Counted from the stretch's first letter, positions 1 to 9,316 are shown. The stretch is 64,000 nt of DNA from Microbacterium terregens (GCF_039534975.1 NZ_BAAAWH010000001.1:3410001-3474000), one strand, 5' to 3'. Numbers and translations: made by a program. The notes: a model not told the origin generated them from the sequence alone.

Positions 1-1073
1 TCGGCAACGTCTTCCAGAACGCCAACCGGAACAAGCGCTCGATCGTCCTCGATCTCAAGACGCCCGAAGGACGGGACGTGCTGATCGAACTGGTTCGCAG
101 CGCCGACGCCCTGGTGGAGAACTTCAGCGCCGGTGTCATGGAGCGTTTGGGGCTGAGCTACGAGACGCTCGCCGAGATCAACCCCCGTCTGGTCTACACG
201 TCCATCCGCGGCTTTGGCGACAAGCGTGGCGGCGAAAGCCCGTACAGCGAGTGGCCCGCATTCGACATCATCGCGCAGGCGATGGGCGGCCTGATGAGCA
301 TCACCGGCCCGGATGCAGACACGCGGGTGCGGGTCGGATCGGGTATCGGCGATACCGTCCCCGGTCTGTTCGCCGCGCTCGGGACGGTGATGGCCCTGTT
401 CGAGGCCAAGTCCTCCGGCAAGGGTCAGTACGTCGACACCGCGATGACCGACGCCGTGCTGGCCGTGAGCGAGATCGTCGTGAACGTGTTCGATGCCACA
501 GGCGCCTCCCCGCAGCCCATGGGGAATGCGCTGCAGGGCTTTGCGCCGTTCAACACGGTGCGCGCCAAGGACGGCGAGATCGCCCTGGGCGCACCGCATG
601 ACGCGCAGTGGGCGAAGCTCTGCACGATCATGGAGCGCCCGGACCTGGTCGTGGACCCGCGGTTCAACAGCGACAACAACCGCTGGATCAACCGTGACGC
701 GGTCTACGCCGTCGTCGAGGGCTGGGTGGGCGAGCACACCGTCGCCGAACTCGTCGAGCTGCTCGGGGGCAAGGTTCCCCTCGCCCCCGTGCTGGATGCC
801 GAGGCGATCTTCGCGAACCCGCACTTCGCCATCCGCGGCATGCTCCCCGAAGTCGACAACCCCCGCACGGGGCGCACGTCCCGCGTGACGGGACCCGTCG
901 CCAAACTCACCCGCACGCCCGGTCAGGTGCGCCATCGCGCACCGCTGCTGGGGGAGCACACCGCCGAGATCCTCACCGAGGCCGGCTACGACGATGCACA
1001 GCAGGACGCACTGGTCGGGGCCGGAGCGGCATGTTTCTCATCCGAACAAGAACTGACGAAGGAATATCGATGA
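1..1073 (+). CDS. Family III CoA-transferase (CaiB/BaiF), 5' end outside window
   Basis: The frame is already open at base 3, where FQNANRNKRS and a following LDLKTPEGRD stretch match the N-terminal CoA-binding part of CaiB/BaiF (family III) CoA-transferases. The true start therefore lies upstream of the window, and the GTG at 78 is internal. The family moves CoA between acids through a catalytic aspartate; here it is the D of VDTAMTDAV, encoded at 450-452, followed by the usual C-terminal lobe. The stop overlaps the ATG of the next gene (ATGA at 1070-1073), so the two are translationally coupled. In context it probably activates, or exchanges CoA on, an organic acid handled by the neighbouring enolase-superfamily enzyme. 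The acid itself is unknown. Confidence 0.9.
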   Translation, partial: GNVFQNANRNKRSIVLDLKTPEGRDVLIELVRSADALVENFSAGVMERLGLSYETLAEINPRLVYTSIRGFGDKRGGESPYSEWPAFDIIAQAMGGLMSITGPDADTRVRVGSGIGDTVPGLFAALGTVMALFEAKSSGKGQYVDTAMTDAVLAVSEIVVNVFDATGASPQPMGNALQGFAPFNTVRAKDGEIALGAPHDAQWAKLCTIMERPDLVVDPRFNSDNNRWINRDAVYAVVEGWVGEHTVAELVELLGGKVPLAPVLDAEAIFANPHFAIRGMLPEVDNPRTGRTSRVTGPVAKLTRTPGQVRHRAPLLGEHTAEILTEAGYDDAQQDALVGAGAACFSSEQELTKEYR

Positions 1074-2257
1074 AGATCACAGACGTCGAACTCATCCCGG
1101 TGTCGACCCCGCTGGTCGTGCCGTTCCACATGCCCGGCACCGAGATCACGCACATCCACAGCGTTGTCATGCGCGTGACGACCGACACCGGCGAGGTCGG
1201 TATCGGCGATAGCGGCGACACCTCCACCTGGTACCGGGGCGAAACGCCGGACTCCATCATGGCCATCATCGAGAAGCACATCGCGCCCCGATTCCTCATC
1301 GGCCAGAACCCCCTGGCGATTGAGAAGATCGTCGGCCAGATGGACACGTTCGTGCGCGACAACAACCAGGCCAAGTCGCTCGTCGACTTCGCGCTGCACG
1401 ATCTGAAGGGCAAAATCGCCGGCCTTCCGGTGTACGAGCTGCTCGGCGGCAAGACCACGGACGGATCCAAGCAGGGCTGGGTCGCGGGCGCCGGAACCGA
1501 GGAGTTCCTCGTCGATCAGGCGCTTCGCGCGGTCTCGAACGGTTTCTCGCTCATCAAGATCAAGAGCGGCGGCGACGAAGCGCAGGACGTCCGCAACGTT
1601 CGGGCGGTGCGCGAAGCGATCGGCGATGACATGCGCCTCGTGATCGACATCAACGGCTTCTGGAACTACGACCAGGCGCTGCACACGATCCGCAAGCTCG
1701 ATGAGTTCGGCCTGTACTGCGTCGAGCAGCCCCTGCCCCACTGGGATATCGAGGGTCTTGCCCGCCTCCGCGAGCGTGTAGGGACCCCGATCTTCGCCGA
1801 TGAGTCGGCGCAGGAGCTGCACCACCTCAAAGAGATCATCGACCGCCGCGCAGCCGACGGCCTCTTCATCAAGCTGCAGAAGGTCGGCGGGCTGGTGAAG
1901 GCACAGCGCTGGCTGACGCTGGCGCGTCTGGCTGATCTTCCCGTGATGAGCGGGTGCATGATCGGCTCCGGGCTCGAGGCGAGTCCGTCGGCGCATCTGA
2001 TGATGTCGAATCAATGGGCCTCGCAGTTCACGCATGAGAACCTCGGCCCGCTCATCATCAACAACCAGTTCGAGAACGCCGAGCAGAAGATCACCGCCGA
2101 CATCGCCCAGCAGGTTCCCGTCTTCAAGGACGGCGTCCTGTATCCCAACGAGGGCCCCGGCTATGGGATAGATCTCAACGAGGAGTTCATCGCGGCGAAC
2201 GGCACGTTCGGCAGCGAGATGCGTCACGTCCGCGACGAGACCCGGGTTTTCGTGTGA
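1070..2257 (+). CDS. Enolase-superfamily (mandelate racemase / muconate lactonizing) enzyme
   Basis: A 395-residue protein with the N-terminal capping domain (1-125) and (beta/alpha)7 barrel of the mandelate racemase/muconate-lactonizing branch. The barrel shows the K-x-K base pair (IKIK, K163 and K165), the metal ligands D193 (VIDING), E219 (VEQPL) and D244 (FADES), and a later FIKLQKVGG strand. These enzymes abstract a proton alpha to a carboxylate to racemise, dehydrate or cycloisomerise it. An in-frame ATG exists at 1031, but the one at 1070 follows gaagga and overlaps the upstream stop, so it is preferred. The gene sits between two CoA-transferase-fold genes, which suggests a carboxylic-acid pathway. 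Substrate specificity (for example sugar acid, muconate or dipeptide) cannot be assigned. Confidence 0.88.
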   Translation: MKITDVELIPVSTPLVVPFHMPGTEITHIHSVVMRVTTDTGEVGIGDSGDTSTWYRGETPDSIMAIIEKHIAPRFLIGQNPLAIEKIVGQMDTFVRDNNQAKSLVDFALHDLKGKIAGLPVYELLGGKTTDGSKQGWVAGAGTEEFLVDQALRAVSNGFSLIKIKSGGDEAQDVRNVRAVREAIGDDMRLVIDINGFWNYDQALHTIRKLDEFGLYCVEQPLPHWDIEGLARLRERVGTPIFADESAQELHHLKEIIDRRAADGLFIKLQKVGGLVKAQRWLTLARLADLPVMSGCMIGSGLEASPSAHLMMSNQWASQFTHENLGPLIINNQFENAEQKITADIAQQVPVFKDGVLYPNEGPGYGIDLNEEFIAANGTFGSEMRHVRDETRVFV

Positions 2258-3378
2258 GCGTTCCGACAGTACGTTCGGGACCGCTTGCGGGGCTCAGAAT
2301 CATCGAGCTCGGCGGCATCGGTCCCGTGCCCTTCGCCGGCATGTTCTTCGCCGACCTGGGCGCGAGCGTGCTGCGGATCGACCGTGCCCACGGTGCGTTC
2401 CAGATGCCGATCGACGCGAAGTTCGACACGCTCCAACGCGGCAAGCAGCGGGTCACGGTCGATCTCAAGACCGAGGACGGCGCCGAGCTGGTGCGGGCAT
2501 TGGCCGAGCAAGCCGATGTGATTCTCGACTCGTATCGCCCCGGCGTGCTCGAGCGTCTCGGGCTCGGTCCGGACGTGCTGCTCGAGCGCAACCCGCGCCT
2601 CGTGATCGGCCGGATGACGGGCTGGGGTCAGGACGGGCCGCTCGCACAGCGGGCCGGTCACGACCCGAGCTACATCGCCCAGACCGGCGCACTGCATGCC
2701 GTCGGCCGCGCCGATGGTCCCCCGCAGCTGCCGTTGAGCCTCGTGGGAGACTTCGGCGGAGGCGCCATGTACCTCATCGCGGGCACCCTCGCCGCGCTGT
2801 GGGAGACGCAGCGCTCGGGGATCGGGCAGGTCGTCGACGCGGCGATCGTCGACGGAGTCTCGCACCTCATGGCCTCGCCGTACTCGCTCTTGGCCGGCGG
2901 GGCGTGGCGTGACGAGCGCGGAACGAACCTGATCGACTCCGGAGCGCCGTTCATCGACGTCTACGAGACCGCCGACGGCCGGCACGTCGCCGTCGCCGCC
3001 CTCGAGCCGCCGTTCTTCGCGCAGCTGGAAGCAGGACTGGGGTTCGCGCCCGGAGATCTCCCAGGGCAGTGGGATGAGAAGCGCTGGCCGGAACTGCGAG
3101 AGCGGCTCGCGGCGGCGTTCCGCACCGGCACCCGCGACGACTGGGCAGCTCATTTCGCTGACACCGACGCGTGCGTGTCCCCGGTCCTGTCCATGACCGA
3201 AGCGCCCACCGCGCCCCAGCTGGCCGCGCGCGGCACGTTCATCGAACGCGACGGCGCCTACGAACCCGCGCCCGCGCCCCGATTCAGCCGCACTGCTGCA
3301 GGACGCCCGGACGCGCCCGCCATCCCGGATGCGGTCCCCGCCGCCGACGCCATCGCCGCGTGGTCCGCGCACAACTGA
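2254..3378 (+). CDS. Alpha-methylacyl-CoA racemase-like family III CoA-transferase
   Basis: A 374-residue CaiB/BaiF-fold protein. The opening IIELGGIGPVPFAGM motif and the residues H136 (AGHDPSY), D166 (VGDFGGG) and E251 (ALEPPFF) line up with the catalytic His, Asp and Glu described for alpha-methylacyl-CoA racemase (EC 5.1.99.4). It is thus closer to the racemase branch than the first gene of the window. It starts with GTG overlapping the preceding stop (GTGA at 2254-2257), giving a three-gene coupled set 1-3378. A CoA thioester epimerase next to a transferase and an enolase-superfamily enzyme suggests breakdown of a branched or 2-substituted acid. A transferase activity for this subfamily member cannot be excluded. 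Confidence 0.85.
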   Translation: MSVPTVRSGPLAGLRIIELGGIGPVPFAGMFFADLGASVLRIDRAHGAFQMPIDAKFDTLQRGKQRVTVDLKTEDGAELVRALAEQADVILDSYRPGVLERLGLGPDVLLERNPRLVIGRMTGWGQDGPLAQRAGHDPSYIAQTGALHAVGRADGPPQLPLSLVGDFGGGAMYLIAGTLAALWETQRSGIGQVVDAAIVDGVSHLMASPYSLLAGGAWRDERGTNLIDSGAPFIDVYETADGRHVAVAALEPPFFAQLEAGLGFAPGDLPGQWDEKRWPELRERLAAAFRTGTRDDWAAHFADTDACVSPVLSMTEAPTAPQLAARGTFIERDGAYEPAPAPRFSRTAAGRPDAPAIPDAVPAADAIAAWSAHN

Positions 3379-3443
3379 CACCTACCCCCGCTCGCCCGCC
3401 TGAACAAACCAGCTCGCCTGTCTTATCAACGAAGAGAGAGACA

Positions 3444-4790
3444 ATGTCCCAGATGACGCAATCCGCCGCCCCGCCGCAGGGTGATCAGACTCAGCTCCGG
3501 AAGGTGCTCATTTCGAGCTTCTTCGGCTCGACGATCGAGTTCTACGACTTCATCCTGTACGCGACCGCGACCGCGACCGTATTCGTGCCGGTCTTCTTCT
3601 CCACGCTCGATCCGCTGCTCGGCATGGTCGCGTCGTACTTGACGTTCGCCGCCGGGTACGTGTCCCGGCCGCTCGGCGGGCTCATCTTCGGCCACTTCGG
3701 CGACAAAATCGGACGCAAGAAGATGCTGATGGTCTCGATGACGGTCATGGGCGTCGCATCCGTCCTGATCGGCCTCGTCCCCGCCGTGCCGGTCTGGGGG
3801 GCGTTCCTCCTGCTCACGCTGCGTCTGGTCCAGGGCATCGCGATCGGCGGGGAGTGGGGCGGCGCGGCGTTGATGTCGCTCGAGCACGCCAAGGGATCCC
3901 GTCGCGGCTTCGCCGCGTCGTTCGCCAACGCCGGCGGACCCGCCGGCGCGTTCCTCGGCACCGCGGCCCTGGCACTGTTCGCGATGCTTCCTGAGGACCA
4001 GTTCCTGGCCTGGGGCTGGCGAGTGCCCTTCCTGTTCTCGGTGGTGCTGCTCGTGGTGGGTCTGTACATCCGCGCGCAGGTGGCGGAGAGCCCCATCTTC
4101 ATCGCAGCGTTGAAGGCCGCCGAAGAGAAGAAGGCGCTGACCCGCAGCACGCCCATCGCGAAGGTCTTGCAGCGGCCGCGCGTCCTGGTCGTCGTCGGTC
4201 TTGTCGGCATGGGCGCGTTCGTCATCCAGGCATTGTTCTCGACCTTCGGCGTCACATTCGCCGTCGGGTCGGGGATCTCCCGCGAGGTCGTCCTCTGGGC
4301 GTTCGCCTTCTCGCAGCTGTTCGCCGCGTTCGCCATCCCGGCGTTCGCCGCCCTGTCGGACCGGGTCGGCCGTCGACCCGTCATGCTCGGCGGCTACGTC
4401 GGAATGGCATTGCTGGCCTTCCCCCTGTTCTGGGCGCTGGCAAGCGGAACCACGTGGATGGTGTTCGGCGTGTTCCTCGTCGCGCTGTCCCTCCTGCAGA
4501 GCATGACGTTCGGGCCCATGGCGGCATTCCTCGCCGAGAACTTCGCAACGACCTCGCGCTACACCGGGGCATCTCTCGGCTACCAGCTCGCCGCGCTGCT
4601 GGGTGCCGGTTTCACACCGGTGATCGTCGCAAGCATCTTCGCTGCCTCTGGTGGCGAGATCACCGGCGTGATCTGGTTCCTCATCGGTGGCTGCGTGATC
4701 AGCGCCGTCGTGCTCGCCGTCTTCACGAAGGAGAGTCGCCACGTCGAGATCGACGAGACCGTCACCACAGCGCGGTCGTCAGAGCACTGA
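3444..4790 (+). CDS. MFS permease of the metabolite:H+ symporter (MHS) family
   Basis: A 448-residue, 12-helix integral membrane protein. IEFYDFILYATA in helix 1, RPLGGLIFGHFGDKIGRKK in loop 2-3 and GGEWGGAALMSLEHA in helix 5 are hallmarks of the MHS family (ShiA, KgtP, PcaT types), proton symporters for organic acids such as shikimate, oxoglutarate, protocatechuate or citrate. The frame is open from 3171, but the ATG at 3444 is preceded by a purine-rich gaagagagaga and starts the typical short cytosolic N-terminus. It follows the CoA-transferase set by 65 bp and is followed by a strong hairpin, so it probably ends that transcript. It likely imports the acid metabolised by the three upstream enzymes. 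Confidence 0.9.
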   Translation: MSQMTQSAAPPQGDQTQLRKVLISSFFGSTIEFYDFILYATATATVFVPVFFSTLDPLLGMVASYLTFAAGYVSRPLGGLIFGHFGDKIGRKKMLMVSMTVMGVASVLIGLVPAVPVWGAFLLLTLRLVQGIAIGGEWGGAALMSLEHAKGSRRGFAASFANAGGPAGAFLGTAALALFAMLPEDQFLAWGWRVPFLFSVVLLVVGLYIRAQVAESPIFIAALKAAEEKKALTRSTPIAKVLQRPRVLVVVGLVGMGAFVIQALFSTFGVTFAVGSGISREVVLWAFAFSQLFAAFAIPAFAALSDRVGRRPVMLGGYVGMALLAFPLFWALASGTTWMVFGVFLVALSLLQSMTFGPMAAFLAENFATTSRYTGASLGYQLAALLGAGFTPVIVASIFAASGGEITGVIWFLIGGCVISAVVLAVFTKESRHVEIDETVTTARSSEH

Positions 4791-4798
4791 GACAGACC

Positions 4799-4835
4799 CT
4801 ATGGTGGTGCCGTCCCCGGAACGGCACCACCATAG
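4799..4835 (+). terminator. Perfect 15-bp hairpin after the MHS permease gene
   Basis: The arms 4799-4813 and 4821-4835 are exact reverse complements separated by the 7-base loop ccccgga. It starts 8 bases after the permease stop and ends 18 bases before the LysR start. No T-tract follows, as is common for actinobacterial intrinsic terminators. A LysR autoregulatory site is an alternative, though a 7-base gap is short for that. Confidence 0.65.
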
Positions 4836-4853
4836 AAGCGAAGGAGGGGCAGG

Positions 4854-5798
4854 ATGACCACCAGCGGCCGCGCTGCGCTCGGCGCAGCGGACTTCAGCCT
4901 TCGCCAACTGCAGTACTTCGTCACTACGGCCGAAGAGGGTTCGGTGACCGCGGCCGCGGAGCTGCTCTACGTCTCTCCGACAGCCGTCTCCCTCTCACTC
5001 ACGCAGCTGGAGAAACTGCTCGGCACCGAACTGCTGATCCGCCGCCGTGCGCACGGTGCGGCGCTCACCCCGTTGGGAGAGTCCCTCCTCCCGCACGCGC
5101 GCGCCGTGCTCGCCGCGGCATCCCGTCTCGTCGATGAGGTGGGCGTCGGCGGCGAACTGCGCGGATCCGTCGCCGTCGGGTGCTTTCCGAGCATGGGGCC
5201 GACGATGCTGCCCACGATCATCCACACATTCCTCGTCGATCATCCCGCTGTGCGCGTGCGGTTCAACGAGGACCACTCCGATCGGCTCGAGACCGACGCG
5301 CAGACCGGCCGGATCGATCTGCTGCTGTCCTACGACATCGGGCTGAGCGACGATCTCGAGAAGACCGCGCTGGGGCAGCTGCGCGTCGGGGTCCTGCTGC
5401 CCGCCGGGCACTGGGCCGCCGATCCCCTGGTCGATGTCGACCTGGCGCGTCTGGCGCGGGAACCCTACGTCGCCCTGCAATCGCAGACGAGCGACGCTCA
5501 TTTCACCCGGATCTGGCGCACGACCGGCATCACGCCGCCCGAGGTGCGGTACTCGTCCGAGAACTTCGAGACCGTCCGGTCCATGGTGGGCCGCGGCCTC
5601 GGCTGGTCGATCACGATGCAGCGGCCGCGCTCGCCTCTGAGCCACGAGGGCCTCGCGGTCGTCACGCGCGACCTCCCCGACGGGATCGTCGATCCGGTCG
5701 ACGTGGTCGTCGCGTGGCGCGCGTCGGCCACACTCAGCCGACCCGCCCGCGCACTGCGCGACATGATCGTGCGCGATGGCTCCCGGTACGTGTCCTGA
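4854..5798 (+). CDS. LysR-family transcriptional regulator
   Basis: A 314-residue LysR-type regulator. The N-terminal winged helix (about residues 15-75: LRQLQYFVTTAEEGSVTAAA then SPTAVSLSLTQLEKLLG) is followed by a periplasmic-binding-protein-like effector domain from about residue 95. The ATG at 4854 follows ggaggggcagg. It is transcribed in the same direction as its neighbours, which is less usual for LysR genes, and is insulated upstream by the hairpin at 4799-4835. It lies 54 bp before the aldehyde dehydrogenase, so the two may be co-transcribed. It probably responds to an aromatic or organic acid of this island. The effector is unknown. Confidence 0.9.
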   Translation: MTTSGRAALGAADFSLRQLQYFVTTAEEGSVTAAAELLYVSPTAVSLSLTQLEKLLGTELLIRRRAHGAALTPLGESLLPHARAVLAAASRLVDEVGVGGELRGSVAVGCFPSMGPTMLPTIIHTFLVDHPAVRVRFNEDHSDRLETDAQTGRIDLLLSYDIGLSDDLEKTALGQLRVGVLLPAGHWAADPLVDVDLARLAREPYVALQSQTSDAHFTRIWRTTGITPPEVRYSSENFETVRSMVGRGLGWSITMQRPRSPLSHEGLAVVTRDLPDGIVDPVDVVVAWRASATLSRPARALRDMIVRDGSRYVS

Positions 5799-5852
5799 AG
5801 CTGCTCCCCTCCACATGGCATGCCCTCCACCCGCGATGAAGAACGGAACATC

Positions 5853-7313
5853 ATGACAATCGACACCATCACTCCCCTGTGGCACCACACGCTGTTCTCG
5901 GACGGCTGGCGCGCCGGCGCTGCGGAGCCGATCGTGGTCTCCGCCCCTGGCACGGGCGCGGCGCTGGCGACGATCGCTCAGGCGGACACCACCGACCTCG
6001 ACCGTGCCGTCGTCTCGGCCACCGCCGCGCAGAAGAGCTGGTCGAAGCTCTCCTACGCCGTTCGCGCTGCCGTGATGCTCAAGGCAGCACAACTGCTGGA
6101 GTCCGACCCGGCCCGCCTGGCGGACGTCCTGATCCCCGAGAGCGGTTCGGGTCAGGGTAAGGCCGCGTTCGAGGTCGGCCTCGTCGTCTCCGAGCTGCAA
6201 GAGGCGGCGGCGTTGGCTTCTCACCCCTATGGCGAACTGCTGCGCAGCGTGAAGGACCGCACATCGATCGCGCGGCGCGTGCCGCTCGGCGTGGTCGGCG
6301 TCATCTCCCCGTTCAACTTCCCGGCGATCCTGTCGATGCGCTCGGTCGCCCCTGCTCTGGCCGTCGGCAACGCCGTGATCCTCAAGCCGGATCCGCGCAC
6401 ATCGATCTCGGGCGGCCTCGCACTTGCCGCTCTGTTCGAAGAGGCAGGACTCCCGGAGGGCGTGCTGCATGTCCTGCCCGGCGGAGGCGAACTGGGTGCC
6501 GCGCTCGTCACGCACCCGGGTGTGCCGTGCATCTCGTTCACCGGCTCGACGCGGGCCGGGCGCAAGATCGGGGCCGCAGCGGCCCCGCTGCTCAAGCGCG
6601 TGCACCTCGAGCTGGGCGGCAACAATGCCATGCTCGTGCTGCCCGACGCCGATGTGCAGGCCGCGGCATCCGTCGGCGCCTGGGGGTCGTTCCTGCACCA
6701 GGGGCAGATCTGCATGACGACGGGTCGTCACCTGGTGCACCGTTCGATCGCCGAGGAGTACATCGCCGCACTCTCCCAGAAGGCGAACGGGATCCCCGTG
6801 GGCGACCCCGCCCAGGGTCTGCCGCTCGGACCCATCATCGATGAGAGCCAGCGTGATCGCGTGCACGGATACGTTCTGGCAGCGGTCGAGCACGGCGCCA
6901 CCCTCGCCGCCGGCGGTGAGTACGACGGCCTGTACTACCGCCCCACCGTCCTCACGAACGTCGCCGTGGAAAACCCCGCCTGGACCGAGGAGATCTTCGG
7001 CCCGGTCGCGCCGGTGCAGATCTACGACGACATCGATGAGGCGATCGACGTCATCAACTCCTCCGAGTACGGGCTGTCGGTGTCGATCATCACGTCGAAC
7101 CCCTACGCCGCCTATGAGCTGTCCGACCGCATCGAATCGGGCGCGGTCCACATCAACGACGCGACGGTCGATGACGAAGCCGTGATCCCGTTCGGGGGAA
7201 CGAAGGCGTCAGGCGTCGGCGGTCGTTTCGGCGGTCCGCAGGCCAACCTCGATACCTTCACCGAGACGCAGTGGATCACGATGCAGAGCGCGGTCGAGCG
7301 CTACCCGTTCTGA
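5853..7313 (+). CDS. NAD(P)-dependent aldehyde dehydrogenase (benzaldehyde/vanillin-dehydrogenase type)
   Basis: A 486-residue ALDH with N155 (PFNFP), E253 (LELGGNN) and the nucleophilic C287 in GQICMTTGRH. The last motif and the MRSVAPALAVGNAV segment are typical of the benzaldehyde and vanillin dehydrogenase branch. It oxidises an aldehyde to an acid with NAD(P)+. An upstream in-frame ATG exists at 5820; the ATG at 5853 gives the expected N-terminus and follows a weak gaacgga. In context it could oxidise an aryl aldehyde on the way to the hydroxylated acid, or a hydroxymuconic semialdehyde made by the dioxygenase at 13,353. The motifs favour the aryl aldehyde. A 12-bp hairpin follows the gene. 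Confidence 0.9.
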   Translation: MTIDTITPLWHHTLFSDGWRAGAAEPIVVSAPGTGAALATIAQADTTDLDRAVVSATAAQKSWSKLSYAVRAAVMLKAAQLLESDPARLADVLIPESGSGQGKAAFEVGLVVSELQEAAALASHPYGELLRSVKDRTSIARRVPLGVVGVISPFNFPAILSMRSVAPALAVGNAVILKPDPRTSISGGLALAALFEEAGLPEGVLHVLPGGGELGAALVTHPGVPCISFTGSTRAGRKIGAAAAPLLKRVHLELGGNNAMLVLPDADVQAAASVGAWGSFLHQGQICMTTGRHLVHRSIAEEYIAALSQKANGIPVGDPAQGLPLGPIIDESQRDRVHGYVLAAVEHGATLAAGGEYDGLYYRPTVLTNVAVENPAWTEEIFGPVAPVQIYDDIDEAIDVINSSEYGLSVSIITSNPYAAYELSDRIESGAVHINDATVDDEAVIPFGGTKASGVGGRFGGPQANLDTFTETQWITMQSAVERYPF

Positions 7314-7323
7314 TCCTCGCGGT

Positions 7324-7353
7324 GCCGGATGCGGGTCCAATCCCGCATCCGGC
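7324..7353 (+). terminator. 12-bp hairpin after the aldehyde dehydrogenase gene
   Basis: The arms 7324-7335 and 7342-7353 are perfect reverse complements with a 6-base loop (tccaat), starting 10 bases after the stop. No T-run follows. It probably separates the dehydrogenase transcript from the LysR gene at 7459. Confidence 0.6.
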
Positions 7354-7458
7354 GGGCGCCGTTGATCAGCCAGCGCGAACAACGCACGTCGGATCAGGAA
7401 AAGCATGGTTAGCTGGCCGCTACATAGATGTGACTGATACTCACTCGCGGAGAGCCCC

Positions 7459-8418
7459 ATGACCGATCGCCCCAAGCTGTCGCGCCTCGACCTGAATCTC
7501 CTGGTGGCGCTCGATGCCCTCCTCACCGAGCGGAGCGTCACGAAGGCGGCCGAGCGGCTGCATCTGAGCCAGCCGGCTCTGAGCGCGTCGCTCGCGCGTC
7601 TGCGCACGCACTTCGGCGACCCGCTGCTCGTGCGGCGCGGCAACAGCTACGAGCTGACGGCGCTCGCTGTGCGTCTGGCCGACCACACCTCCACGGCGCT
7701 GGAATCCGCGCGGAGGATCTTCGAGATCCAGGCGAATTGGTCGCCGGAAGCGTCCACCCGCGAGTTCTCGGTGTACGGCTCCGACTACGCCTTCGCCACC
7801 GTCGGCGCGGCAGCCATGGCATGGGCTGCTGAGCGCGCGCCCGGTGTGCGGTTCCGGTTCAAGCTGCACAATCCGACCGTGATCGACGAAGTGGACACGC
7901 GGCTGCGGTCCGTGGATGGACTGCTCATCCCGCACGGGTTCCTCTCCGATCTGCCCCACGTCGACCTGGGCAAGGATCACTGGCTGATCATGGCCTCGGA
8001 GACGAATGAACGCGCGGCGGCGGGCGTGACCATGGAGATGATGGCCGAGTCGCACTGGGTCTTCACTTACCAGTCGCAAACGGCCTTCACGTCTGCGAGT
8101 CGTCAGCTCCAGCAGCTCGGCGTCGAACCGCGCGTCGACGCCATCGTCGAGAGCTTCCTCGCGTTGCCTCACTTCATCGCCGGTACGGATCGTCTTGGCC
8201 TGATCCAGTCCGGCCTTGCCGCGGTCGCTCTCAGCGGAGGCGGAATCCGGCTCTACGACCCTCCCTTCGACGCCACCCCTGTGCTCAACGCGCTCTGGTG
8301 GCATCCGGTGCACAACCGCGACCCGGAGCACGCCTGGATGCGCAACCTCTTCGCCGAGGCGGCCCGGGATCTCATCGTCCGCCGAGGGCTGGCTGCGCAG
8401 GACTCCGCCACGGCCTGA
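7459..8418 (+). CDS. LysR-family regulator, NodD/LinR-like branch
   Basis: A 319-residue LysR regulator. The N-terminus SRLDLNLLVALDALLTERSV with HLSQPALSASLARLR and LLVRRG belongs to the NodD/LinR-type branch, whose members control catabolic and symbiosis operons in response to aromatic ligands. The effector domain covers about residues 95-310. The gene lies directly upstream of, and in the same direction as, the Liv-type importer (106 bp gap). The importer leader has a GGCATAAG element that recurs inverted before the dioxygenase gene. This regulator is therefore the best local candidate for control of both (inference). Confidence 0.88.
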   Translation: MTDRPKLSRLDLNLLVALDALLTERSVTKAAERLHLSQPALSASLARLRTHFGDPLLVRRGNSYELTALAVRLADHTSTALESARRIFEIQANWSPEASTREFSVYGSDYAFATVGAAAMAWAAERAPGVRFRFKLHNPTVIDEVDTRLRSVDGLLIPHGFLSDLPHVDLGKDHWLIMASETNERAAAGVTMEMMAESHWVFTYQSQTAFTSASRQLQQLGVEPRVDAIVESFLALPHFIAGTDRLGLIQSGLAAVALSGGGIRLYDPPFDATPVLNALWWHPVHNRDPEHAWMRNLFAEAARDLIVRRGLAAQDSATA

Positions 8419-8453
8419 CGCGATTGCGCGGGGTATCACCGCGATTGATGTAC

Positions 8454-8461
8454 GGCATAAG
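8454..8461 (+). promoter_or_regulatory. Candidate regulator half-site GGCATAAG upstream of the ABC importer
   Basis: GGCATAAG lies 64 bp before the ATP-binding gene at 8525. Its exact reverse complement CTTATGCC is at 13288-13295, upstream of the dioxygenase, where a further CATAAG occurs at 13246-13251. An octamer shared by two leaders of one pathway suggests a common LysR site, but one short match is weak evidence. Confidence 0.3.
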
Positions 8462-8524
8462 CAGGTTCATCTTTCGTGATGCGCGCGCATCGGCTGTCAT
8501 GGACAGTGAACGAAGGAGTTCTCG

Positions 8525-9316
8525 ATGACGACATCGTCTGCACCGGCGCTCCGACTCACGGACGTCGGGATCGGCTTTCTGGGCGTGCGCGCCCTGGACC
8601 GCGTGACCTTCGACATTCCGCGCGGGGGTGTCAGCGCGGTGATCGGACCCAACGGAGCGGGAAAGACCACGCTGTTCAACTGCGTCAGCGGCATCTACCG
8701 CCACGAGGGATCGATCGCCCTCGACGGCGAAGTGCTCGACGGCATGCGCGCGTTCCGGCGGTCCGATGCGGGCATCGCCCGCACGTTTCAGACTCCGCTG
8801 CTGCTGGACGCCGACGACGTGCTCACGAACGTGATGCTCGGCTCCTACACCCGCACCCGCGCCGGTCTCTTCACGCCGCTCTGGGCCCCTCCTCGGGCAC
8901 GCCGTGAGGAACGGACCGCACGTGAATGGGCTCTGGAGATCATCGAGCGCGTCGGCCTGGGTGCCCTTGCGTCGATTCCGGCCGGCGCCCTCGCGCACGG
9001 CGACCGGCGCCGAGTCGAGATCGCACGCGCGCTCATCGCTCGTCCGCGGCTGCTCATGCTCGATGAGCCGGCGGCCGGACTGAGCGAGCAGGAGGCGAAT
9101 TCGCTCATGGACCTCGTCGTCGCGCACGGCGAGGAGACCGGAATGACCTGTGTGCTGGTCGAGCACGATGTCGCCCTCGTGATGCGCTACGCCACCACGA
9201 TCGCCGTGCTCGACGCCGGCCGGCTCCTGGCCGTCGGCGGCCCGGATGAGATTCAGAAGAACCCGGCGGTCGTCGCGGCCTACCTGGGCAGCGATGTGGA
9301 GGTCGAGGCGGCGTGA
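8525..9316 (+). CDS. livG: Branched-chain-amino-acid-type ABC transporter ATP-binding protein (LivG-like)
   Basis: A 263-residue ABC ATPase with Walker A GPNGAGKTT (41-49), Walker B LLMLDEP and H-loop VEHDV. The LivG-type switch ARTFQTPLL is present. The signature region reads LAHGDRRRVEIARAL rather than the usual LSYGxQRR, an unusual but family-compatible variant. It energises the inner-membrane importer with the next four genes, which are all coupled by 4-base overlaps. The ATG at 8525 has an aaggag site. Liv-type importers in aromatic clusters often carry aromatic acids rather than amino acids, which fits this neighbourhood. The substrate is not determined by sequence. Confidence 0.92.
   Translation: MTTSSAPALRLTDVGIGFLGVRALDRVTFDIPRGGVSAVIGPNGAGKTTLFNCVSGIYRHEGSIALDGEVLDGMRAFRRSDAGIARTFQTPLLLDADDVLTNVMLGSYTRTRAGLFTPLWAPPRARREERTAREWALEIIERVGLGALASIPAGALAHGDRRRVEIARALIARPRLLMLDEPAAGLSEQEANSLMDLVVAHGEETGMTCVLVEHDVALVMRYATTIAVLDAGRLLAVGGPDEIQKNPAVVAAYLGSDVEVEAA

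Noticed and set aside
4995..7151. A 718-residue open frame on the minus strand
   Set aside because: It is antisense to the LysR and aldehyde dehydrogenase genes, both clearly real. High-GC codon bias keeps such shadow frames open.
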